From the NCBI GenBank assembly GCA_037576195.1, contig CM075101.1, positions 33,232,001 through 33,296,000 on the forward strand: a DNA stretch of 64,000 bases, written 5' to 3'. Numbering within the stretch: position 1 is the first letter of the stretch; each line of letters begins with the position of its first letter. Source of the stretch: Phytoseiulus persimilis. Taxonomy: Eukaryota > Arthropoda > Arachnida > Mesostigmata > Phytoseiidae. Positions 49,398 through 58,613 of this stretch are shown one piece after another. Under the pieces are notes generated by a model, which searched no databases, was not told the DNA's origin, and worked only from the letters and a program-made list of their open reading frames with translations. The position numbers and the translations under genes were made by a program.

Positions 49398-51165
49398 TCA
49401 AGCCCTCCGTCGCTCCCGTACTCCACTCTCATTTAAGCGCAGGAGCTTGGCATGAGGATGAATTTCCCGAATCCGTTTCCATGACTTCCAGCGGATATTG
49501 TCCAGGACATTGCGAACGCCACTCAGAATCCATGATCTCCACGGATGACAAAGTTCTTGAAACATTTTCGTCAATACGACGACACAGCATAAAGCGATCA
49601 AAAACTGCCCTTTCATGAGTCCTTCATGCCGAACCACTCTCTTGTCATGTTGTAGGTCAGAATCTTGCCAAACATCGGGGTTTGAGTCTCGAAGGATTTC
49701 AAAATAGACCTGACCGCTAGCTTCTCGTATCCATCCCTCGCCGCGAGCTTCATCATGTTGGGCTCATTGTAAGCTCGGATTTCAATGACCACAGTCCTCT
49801 GAAAGGAAGCGATTCCAGACTGGACCAGTCGTTCCAGTATCTTCGCTGGATGACATGCGACCAGTGGCAACTGATGCACGTTTAGGGAAATTTTCGGTCG
49901 GTGCAAAATCGTGTCCAATCTCCAAGACTCGCGGTTCGAATCCTCAACGGGACGTTGCTCCAACTCTTTGTACCGTTGCAAAGGGTTTTCTATTTTGAGC
50001 TGCAGATGTGGCGGTAGGTTGCATACGGGAGCGAATTCTAATGCCTTCGATATTATGCTAGCGTTCTTGCAAAAACCCATTTCTTCGTATTTTATAAACT
50101 TGTGAGATGACCTCGGTTTCCCAGTCGGCTTCAAGAATGCCGACATCAAGTCATTCGCATAGATTCGTGCCACCAGGACGCTGAATGCGAGCGCTGTGCA
50201 TCCGATCATCAGGCTGGGGTAGCTCCTGGGTGAAGAGCCGACTTCTCGACATGTCACGATGCTGGATAGGAGCTCACAGAGAATTCCAGAAGTAGACGCA
50301 CCCCCCAGGATGGACCAAGCATGTGCTAGGGCGAGGAAGGTGAACAGGATGACACACCAGGTTTCCGGCCTGAACGATTCGAAAAGGGCCGTGACATCCG
50401 CGCTAACCGATGGAATGTAGGTGAAACATTGACGAGTGTTCGCCTCCTGAAGAATCCATCGTGCCCTCAACTGGAACTCAATCGGGTCGTATTTGGCTTG
50501 TCCCCGGGTTACAGTCAAGGAAATAGACGCGCGTGTCGAGTTGCATCTTAGTTTCAAAGTGAATTTTGCAATATGCGTCATCGTGATTGTCTCGATCACG
50601 TGCTGCACACCGCACGTCTCGATTGAAAATCCGCAAGCACTAATGGGTTTCTCAAGTACGTCATGGAACAGATTGTCATAATTCCTGGCGCATAGAAACC
50701 TTCCTGTCTTGTGTCCTGTCAGATGGAGCATTCGAACCAGGAACAACGTTGAAGAGAAACGTTCGGCCTGACTTCGATCGGAATCTGAGTTAACGAGCAC
50801 GAGTAAGAGGAATTTATGTCGTATGTTTTGAGTGAGACCAGATTTATAGAACCAGCACTTCTCAGCACATTCCCTTGTCGTCGTCGAGAGAACGATATTC
50901 TGGGGCGCCGCCAATGCTTCCGAGAGAACGGTGTGTCCCACTTTCTCTTCAGATGGGGACCAAGAAGGAGAAGGCTGGACTTGGAGCGCAAACTCCCTGA
51001 CGAAAGGGTTCTTCCCATGTCGACGAGCAGGAGCCGCGTTGGATCTGCTCCCAATTGTGTAGCACCTAGCTCAGCCGCAGCTGCGACTTCGGAGGGGAAC
51101 GGTTGTCCTTGAATCAGATCGATCCTCAAGACCAAGCACAGGAGCTTGATCATGGTAATGAACAT
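49398..51165 (-). pseudogene. Ionotropic receptor-like gene, frameshifted at both ends
   Basis: The central frame is 442 codons, unbroken from 50941 to 49613. It holds the extracellular region, the first helix (VILFTFLALAHAWSIL), a pore-region segment, the third helix (IGCTALAFSVLVARIYANDL) and the second ligand-binding lobe. The last helix (FLIALCCVVVLTKMF) continues in another frame at 49637-49398. Against the paralogue, one base is missing near 49,625. At the 5' end a start at 51165 with a good signal peptide (MFITMIKLLCLVLRIDLIQG) lies in a third frame and must shift near 50,935-51,000. Members of this family are cation channels used for chemosensation. With two frame breaks this is either a young pseudogene or a functional gene carrying assembly errors. 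No intron would repair the 3' break. Confidence 0.65.
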
Positions 51166-51510
51166 CACATCCTGAAAACTACCCATGTCGGTCACTCACG
51201 TCTTCCTCGGAAAGCTCGGAAAGCCACGAGAAATCAGTCCATCCCTTAAATACGCGACTGCCACCTCGGATTGTTGACTCTGGAGGAGCGCTACATCAGG
51301 TATGGAATGGAGAATCATTCGGATTTCAAGCAACACTCTGCGTTGTTCTGTTACTAGAATTTAGTCCTATCTCGGATGTCGTTTCTGAGCTTGAGAAAAG
51401 AGCGAGAACCGCTGTTTTGCTTCGATCCAACGCAGGCGACGCCCAAGTTGCCGATAGAAATCGGCTTTCCTCAAGGAAGAACATAGAAGCTCCCGCGGTA
51501 GATAAGTCTT
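51166..51510. other. No gene seen between receptor copy and retroelement remnant
   Basis: Nothing recognisable. This short stretch presumably held the promoter of the receptor copy on the minus strand. Confidence 0.4.
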
Positions 51511-52481
51511 CTATACGCTTCGTAGGAGGTGTACGGATTCTTTATACGCAATATCGATCTCCCTGTTAACATGCTGCGTGAGCAGGGCGTCAGTTCCGAG
51601 ATTGAAGGCGTCGGTCTTCAGAGTGAACAGGAGTTCGAAATTCGGCAGAGCCGATCTTGTGTTATTCGTGATCTTTGACTTCAAACTGTCGGAAACCCCT
51701 CGGTGTTGAGAAGTCCACTCAAACTTCAAGTCTTCGGGCGTCATATTCCCCAAGGGGGGACCGAGATTTCTCTCAAATAGCTCCATATTCGCAAGTTCAT
51801 AGATCTCCCGCATCTTTACAACCGACTCTTCTATCGGTAAACCTTTCGATCGTCCTCCCGAGGAGCACAACCTTCTCCCTGGGGAGCGGGGTGTTGTACT
51901 GTGGAGGATGATAGTGAGCACGGGTTGAACTCCACAATACAAAGATGAAGACCCGCTTGATTTTTCCTCTAGCTGTACCTAGCCGTACTGCCATTTCTCG
52001 GCCCCGGTCGTTGGTTTATTCAACTGATCCCGACTTTCGGCTGGTCTGGCTAGGGAAAGGAAATATTGGCGATTCGATGACTCAAAGGTAACAGTCAGTC
52101 TTGGCTTCTTTTGAGCGCCACGCTACACGGGGACTTCTCCAGACTCACCTCAAGATCGGCTTGGTTTAGACAACAAAACACTCGCCTCAAGTGCTCCTTT
52201 ATATTCTCTGAGAATTTTATCATTTCATCGATGTACCCTAGCCAGTCACCTCGATGATCCATCAAAACCTGGAACATCATTCACCTGAAATACTCACGAC
52301 AGTTTTTCCATCCAAATGAGTTGATAATATATTCATATGTGCCGAAACACGTGATGGAGGCTGAAATATTCATCGTCTCCTCTGTCAATGGCTGTTGCCA
52401 GAAGTTTTCGGAGAGATCAACGGTAGAAAATACAGTGCACCCTCGACCCAACGCGCTGCTCTCAGGTGTCCCGAGTGCCAT
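51511..52481 (-). mobile_element. Ty3/gypsy-type pol remnant
   Basis: Three minus-strand frames carry reverse transcriptase and RNase H pieces in the normal pol order. First is CTVFSTVDLSENFWQQPL, matching the conserved FSTxDLxxGFWQ palm block (52481-52281). Next is FQVLMDHRGDWLGYIDEMIKF followed by FSENIKEHLRRVF, matching the catalytic Y-x-D-D and thumb region with the second Asp replaced (52280-52095). Last is LKTDAFNLGTDALLTQ (51942-51511), matching the start of RNase H. Frame breaks and the changed catalytic motif show it is inactive. No LTRs, protease, integrase or gag were found. Confidence 0.75.
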
Positions 52482-52647
52482 GAGCAGGGATCGCGAAGGG
52501 TCTCGGAAAAGCCCGGACCCGACAGCCCTGCGATGTGAGCGTCTCCAGGATGAGCGCCTGACCAGTCGTCTGGGAAAAGAATCTCAATAGGCTCTCCTAC
52601 GTAGGGATTCGTAGCAGTTCGGGGCCATACGGGCGACCCCCGGGGGC
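52470..52647 (-). repeat. 178-bp repeat, copy 2
   Basis: The inverted counterpart of 43660-43837, equal in length. It sits immediately upstream, on the minus strand, of the reverse transcriptase remnant and so probably belongs to that retroelement. Confidence 0.75.
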
Positions 52648-52667
52648 AGTGAGTTACTGACCTTTCG

Positions 52668-52751
52668 AGCCCGAGTAAATTTAAGCCCAGGGACACTTAG
52701 AGCCCAGAAGCATCGAAAGCCCGAAGACGATTCTAGCCCGGCGACGTGTTG
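52668..52751 (-). repeat. 17-bp minisatellite array, left, inverted
   Basis: About five units begin with AGCCC on the plus strand at spacings of 16, 17, 17, 17 and 17 bases. The rest of each unit is variable. Read on the minus strand the units begin with GGGCT and match the array at 53096-53196. Confidence 0.65.
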
Positions 52752-53095
52752 ACCCCAGCGTTCATACAGGATTTTTGCGGAGTCCGGTTCTTCGAATTTG
52801 GGGATCGGAGAAGTTCCTGATCGGAAACAGGCAATGAAAATTTTCTCCGTGGATACCATTCCTCCATTGGCTCTCTCTTGAGAATCGTGTCTGTTACGTG
52901 CGAAATTGAAACCTGGAAACTGAAATTCAAGGAGACCCAGAAGCACGCTCCATTTGATTCGGCGCTGATATTGTGTTTATTACCAATGGGGATCCCTCAT
53001 CCACAAGAAACAAATATGTTATCAACGAAGGAACATTGCATTGCGCAATCAGGAACGTTCTCCTTGAAAAAATCGGACCTCTCAGTATGGAGGCA

Positions 53096-53196
53096 GGGCT
53101 CAAGATGTGTTCGGGCTCAAGTGGTCCCCGGGCTCTGTTTGTTCCTGGGCTCTGAATGTTCTTGGGCTCTAATGTACTCGGGCTTTGAATGTATCC
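53096..53196 (+). repeat. 17-bp minisatellite array, right
   Basis: About six units begin with GGGCT (GGGCTCTGAATGTTCTT and relatives) at spacings of 17, 17, 17, 17 and 16 bases. They are oriented opposite to the array at 52668-52751, with about 345 bases between the arrays. Confidence 0.7.
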
Positions 53197-53730
53197 TCGC
53201 TCAAAATAACCCACACCGTCGCGATGCGACAGAGTGTACAGACATCGAACTCTGCTTTCCCTTCCCTGACCAAGAATGTCTGGAACTGGCTATGGAACCT
53301 GGGCCATCCCGTAGTTTGAGTCCCTGAACTCACAGTCCATCCATCCCTTGAGATCCCCGATTGATTTCCTCGTCCATTTCTCCTTCGAGTACCCGACCAG
53401 TCCCGCATCCCTGGCCTCTGCCATTCTCTCATTGTATAATCCCTCGCCATACTTCGTCCCCTGCCACACCAATCCTCAACCTGGCTGCCTTCATGCAACG
53501 ACATGGGGTAAAAGCCCCCTGCAGCCCGTTGCCGGAGTGGTGACCGGAGGGACCCCGAGTGCGAGGAGATGCAGCCATCATCGATACCTCGCGGCGATGG
53601 GCCGCAGCCCTCTTCGTCAGGTCCGCGGGGAGACCTACAAAGGCATTGGACCACGTCACGGAGGTGAAGGCGGACGGAAGCACGCACGGCTCACAATGGC
53701 GACCCTGAAGGCGCAGTCGAAAGAAGAACG
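53197..53730. other. Probable 5' untranslated part of the LINE and junction
   Basis: No protein was recognised. Frames of 130-170 codons on both strands overlap one another and fit none of the element's proteins. The GC-rich part from about 53,520 is likely the 5' UTR of the LINE that follows; the exact 5' end was not found. Confidence 0.4.
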
Positions 53731-55529
53731 ATGGAAGAATCAACGAACAGCAAAAACGCTCTAGTATCGGGAGCGGAGGGCTGGCCCGGCCCTCATAACA
53801 ATCAGGTAAAGCCTGGAGAAGATAAGCCCTTCGCAAGGGGAGGAGAGCTAACCATATCTCCGGAAGAGAGATCAAGGCTGGGAGGAGAAGAACCTTCCGA
53901 GCAGATCGAAATCTCGTCGTCGAACTCTGAGGTAGAACCGCCAAATTTCAAAATGAACGAGGCTTCTATAAGTCAGTTCGACAGCGCTGAACAGGAGAAA
54001 GAACTCGGAGGAGCGGAAAACACGCCCGGAAGAGTTAACCTGATGGATGGAACCCAGCAGCGGAAGAACACGCTGTCAAATACGGGCTGCGGAATCGACC
54101 CAACTCGCAAACAGAAGCCAGGCAAGAGACAACGAGAGAACACCCCGGAGGAAGAAGATGAGAGGGGAGCGCAGACGGTAGACACGAGCAGGCTCATTAA
54201 GAACCTGGCCCTGGTAATGACAGAAAAAATAAAGACAGAAATAAAGGATAAAGTAGATAGACTGAAGGCGATCGAGGTGCAGAACACGGCTGAAGCAGCT
54301 AACCGAAAAGCCGCAAACCGCCGTAACCCGACTGGTAACTGCCCTCCCAGGCATTGCGAAGGACTACCTCGAGGAGATCCTGGAGACCGGAAGGAATAGA
54401 CTCGAAGAGCAAATGGAAGCTCTGATGGAGGAGCAAGCAGGACTACTATGCAGCGCAAACGGACAAGTGGAGGGAGCTAAGCTCAAGATGAAAGAGATGG
54501 CGGACACAATCGCCAGGCTCGAGAGGGATCGAGAACCTGCAGGCGACACTGTGGCTCAGAGGACAGCCAACCAAGAGGAAGCGGAGACAGCCATGGCTCA
54601 CGGGATCACCCGAGGGGACAACACTACCGGTGAGAGGAACTAGAACATCGTTACTGAGGAAGAGATGTTGGACACAGAAACCCTTGACACGGAGGAGGCC
54701 TACGGGTATACCGCGGAATATCTTCCACCGAGGGTCGATCTTGCGAGGGCAATGCGGGATTTTGACCGAGGATTGGGAACTGCTGAGACATCTCAGAAGA
54801 CACCGCCGAGGACTGCGACCGTCCTGGCCCCCCAATGGGGCAGTGTCCGCATTGGAAAGAGGAAAGAATCCTCTCAAAACTCGGGCGATCCGAACAAGCG
54901 GGCTAGGGAAACCTCCCCGGACCTGGCCGACCCCGTAAAACAGGCTGGCGATCATAGAGAAGACGCAGACAAGAACGAAATCTCCTCGGAAGTTGATCGT
55001 ATCATAACTACATGTATGGATACCATCGGCAAGAGAGATCAGAGAACGAGAGACATCGAGGTTGGAAACCTCTAAAGGTAGCAGCACTGAGACATTAGGT
55101 CTCAGGTATATTCCAGAACGCCCTGCGTTTAACTCAAACCAGGGCTGGAATAAAGCTGGTCAGGTCGAGGTGATGACCAGCATTAGTCGCCGAATAGGCG
55201 AAGGCCTCCATCTACCCTCGGCCGAGATCGATCAGCTGCTGTCCGACGGCGCAAAAAATCTGTGTGCGCAGCCGGAACCCCGGATCGAGACAACCGAGAC
55301 CAAGGAGAAACCCTCCACCTCTGGCGCTCGTAACTTTCTGAACCGTCCGAGCCATTCCGAAGGCCACCTCAGGCGTCCGAGCCACACAGATCAGGCCTTT
55401 GGTCGAGTCCCCGACATGGATCGACCACACTTCAACAAGCCACAGCCACGCGGGGGAAAAAAAGAAGTGTGGGAGACACCTCACTCGAGTTGGGGATCAG
55501 TGAGCGAAAGAAGAATCATTCATTGGTGA
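53731..55529 (+). pseudogene. LINE ORF1 region, frameshifted
   Basis: Four successive frames follow one another: 53731-54399 (222 codons), 54413-54643, 54665-55075 and 55062-55529. They are hydrophilic, rich in Glu, Lys and Arg, with a likely helical or coiled-coil stretch (RLIKNLALVMTEKIKTEIKD and the later EEILETGRNRLEEQMEALME). They look like pieces of one nucleic-acid-binding ORF1 protein broken by indels. I see no CCHC zinc knuckle. They might instead be more than one short ORF, but continuous charged composition across the breaks favours a single decayed ORF. Confidence 0.55.
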
Positions 55530-55901
55530 TCAAGACTAAGCGACTTCTCGAAGAATGGGAACGCAACAAGAAAGGATCCGCTGAGCATGCTCGCACCTGA
55601 ATTGAAAAATTGATTCATGAATACACAAATCAGATCCGTTAAACCATGAACCATGAAGAAGGGGCGACCCCACGTAGCCCCTCAAAGCCACGAAAACCGG
55701 AGACAGTGCCGGAGTCACCACCCTGAACCTGAGAAGCGGAGAAAGAGAAAATCTCATCCGCAAACTTCGACTCCTTGGCGACAGGTGACCAAGGAGGAGG
55801 GAACAACCAAGCTTTCCAAAATCCTCCAAGACGCCCTCAAGAAATCATCATCCTAGCTGTCCGCTCCCCCCGAAGGCACCATCTGCGGTGACAGATTAAA
55901 A

Positions 55902-58522
55902 ATGAGATTTCGCTTCAAAATTGGTGTCTCCAATATGCAAGGGGGGAAAGAACCCAGTCAAATGGGAAAATCTCTACCAAGACCTACTCAAAATTGAAAT
56001 TGGGAGATTATCAGACCACTATGATATCCTCCTCCTCTGAGAAACCCATCTGATGAACCTAGAAAATCCACCTCAGATCGAAAAGTTGACATTTCACGGG
56101 AACAATCGAGAAGGACCCTCTGGCAGTAGATCATCCGGTGAAACTGGAATACTTATCCCATCTACCATGGACGAGATACGCTGGACCGAAAAAGGGACTG
56201 ATTTCATTGCAATAGGCGCTGAGATATGAAACCGACCATGGGTCTTCATTTCAGACTTCGCCGCCATCACCGACCATAACTCGAAGAAGGAACAATTCCG
56301 ACAGATAGGAGATGTTATCCGAGCTAGGGACACCAAGCTAGTGATCGCGGGCAACATGAGCGCCCATATCCAACAGCTTGACGGAAGACTAGATGGCCGA
56401 GCCCGGCTCATTATGGAAGTGGCCGATCAACACGATCTCACAATTCTGAATCTGTCCAAAAATGCGAAGGAGGGATCACCCGAACACAGGGTGGTCATTC
56501 GTCCTCAATCGACTACAATGCAACGCTGCAGCATACCGAGAGGTCATGTCCATGCACATGGACGAGAACAGAGAGTCAGCCACAAGTGAACTGGAAGCTT
56601 TGGTCAGATCACGGAGCAATGACCAGAAATACTAAACTCATCAATGTAGACACGAGGAAGAGAACACTCTCTCCCGAGATATCACGACCTTCGAGATACA
56701 GAAGGGAACAGAATCGTGCACAAAGGAGAGCCAGACACACTGGAATTGGCCTGGAAGAAGCGAAAATGCAGTATCGGGAAGCACAAGACGCTGTCCGAGC
56801 CGAAATCGCGATTCAACCATATCCATTCCATATCTGGGATCGTAAAATGTACGACCAAATAATGAGAGCCCCCAGACGAGCGAAAACCCACGCATTGTGG
56901 GAGTACATCAGGAAGAACGATAGAAAGGTGCCAGATAGGATACGAATATTAGATGAGGCCCGCAACGATGTCCAACAGTTGGATATGACCGCCTACCTTA
57001 CTAGAGTGGCAAACCACCTGCTGGAGGCCGAAGAAAATCTAAACCGTAAGGATCGACGCTTCCTCTCGATGCCACGAGTCGATCTTGTCACGACAGGTTC
57101 GGAGGTGAAAACCACCTTGGCGGGAATCTCCGTCCATTCAACCACTGGACTCGACAAGGTACCGACAAAAATCCTCAGAGCGTTGGACGATATCGGCTAC
57201 GAATATGTCTCCGATGTATTCAACGAGATTCTGGAAAGCACTCACGAGCTGCCGATGGAATGGAGGATAGGCAGGGTCTGCCTTCTCGAGAAACCAAACT
57301 CAACGAAAGGAAACCTTACCACATACAGACCCATCACTGTATCCGATGTCATGTATCGATTATTCACCAAAGTATTGGGGGAACACATACAAAAATGGAC
57401 AGAGGAAACTATGTATAGGAGTTGCAGCATGGGTTCAGGAAAGACCGCCGGGGCGAGGACAACATCTTTGTTCTAACAACGGCAATCGAGACCGCCAGAG
57501 CCCAACAAACGGGTCTAATCTGCGTGTTCTTGGATGCTACGAAAGCTTTCGATCGCATCGATCGACGGAAGCTGTCACAGCTTAGCTGTGGCAAAACCTT
57601 GAGAAAAGAGGAATGAACCCAGCACTGATTGAGCTCACTAAACACCTTTATGAAGACACCTTCATCTTGCTCTGATACGGCGATCATACCTCGAACGAAG
57701 TGTCCATACCCACCGGACTTCGTCATGGGTGTCCTCTATGTCCGATCCTCTTCAGCCTGTATATCGCGGATCTCGAGCGACAACTTCTCTCAAAAGAGAT
57801 TGGCTTTGAATTCGCGAAAAAAAAAACAATTTCCAGGACCAGGGAAAGTAAAAATGCGTCATGATCCCTGGTCTGATGTTTGCCGACGACATCGTTCTGT
57901 TGGCAAACGAATGGAAATATATGGAAACGCTTTTAGAGGTAACAACAGAATTTAGAGACGCCTGGTCCATCAAATTCAACTCAAAAAAGCGGCATATTGG
58001 TTTTCTCTCGACCACCCAACGCATATATCCAAAATCGAAACCTGACCCACCTTGGCCCAACATTCGGGAAAGTTGACCGAAAAGGCGATTCGAAGACTCA
58101 ACGCGAGAACACTCTGGAGCTTCAACCGTTTCGAAGTATCCAAAAGTCTCTGGAAAGCCACCGCTGTCTCGCAGCTCACATACTGTAACGCGGCAAGTAC
58201 AATGCCTGAGAGACTGAGAAACCTCATCAAAGTCAGGCAAAGAGATGCGGGAAGATGGGCTCTCGGGATACCCCACTCCACCATATCGAAGGAGTTCATC
58301 GAGGGAGAATTAGGCTGGAGCTCCTTCGACGCCTGGGAATCCACGGTGTACTTCGTAAGGATAAGGTCCATAGACCCAACGAGCTGGCCCGAGCTTGTCC
58401 TCACGGCGACCGAGATAACAAACACTGGGGTCGCAGCAACAGAGAGACTCGAGCTACTATTTGTGAACGCAAAACGCTCCACCCCTGAAACGAGAGTGAC
58501 CATGCGGGCATATGGAAGATAG
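55902..58522 (+). pseudogene. LINE ORF2: endonuclease and reverse transcriptase, broken
   Basis: The endonuclease begins near the ATG at 55902 (FKIGVSNMQGG). After a frame break near the G-run at 55,939 it continues with DHYDILLL-stop-ETHL, and later VIAGNMSAHI in place of the usual GDFNAH motif. In-frame TGAs lie at 56038-56040 and 56227-56229. The reverse transcriptase shows GLDKVPTKILRAL, TYRPITVSDVMYRLF, then after a shift QHGFRKDRRGEDNIFVLTT and CVFLDATKAFDRIDR. After another shift come GLRHGCPLCPILFSLYIADL and the catalytic FADD at 57879-57890. The C-terminal frame runs from 58052 to the TAG at 58520. The catalytic FADD block survives, but at least three frameshifts and two stops make it non-functional. 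Confidence 0.85.
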
Positions 58523-58547
58523 AAATGAAATCAAATAAAATCAAATC

Positions 58548-58613
58548 ATGTCTGTGATTGCCCACGTCGATCTCGGCAAGTCAACCCTGACCGATTTTCT
58601 CGCGTCGGAAGCA
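58548..58613 (+). pseudogene. Elongation factor 2-like G1 fragment
   Basis: Immediately after the LINE tail the sequence encodes MSVIAHVDLGKSTLTD, then FLASEA. Elongation factor 2 is nearly invariant here (MSVIAHVDHGKSTLTD), the first nucleotide-binding motif (P-loop) of the translocation GTPase. The fragment differs at the His before GKS. Similarity fades after about 22 codons and the following frame has no later EF2 motif. No upstream EF2 sequence (the KRNIRN segment) is present, since the LINE abuts it. It is a relic, either a gene fragment the LINE landed in or a piece moved with it. Confidence 0.6.

Larger units (their letters stand above)
53731..58547 (+). mobile_element. Degraded APE-type non-LTR retrotransposon (LINE)
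   Basis: In order there are ORF1-like frames (53.7-55.5 kb), an APE-type endonuclease, a reverse transcriptase and a C-terminal region. They are followed almost at once by a tail of AAATC/AAATA-type simple repeats (58525-58547). The 5' boundary is uncertain and no target duplication was identified. Several frameshifts and in-frame stops show it cannot move itself. The C-terminal part (QLTYCNAASTM, RQRDAGRWALGIP, GELGWSSFDAWES) resembles a LINE group I associate with ticks and mites. Confidence 0.85.

Noticed and set aside
53429..53944. 171-codon minus-strand frame
   Set aside because: Antisense to the LINE 5' region and start of ORF1; no domain.
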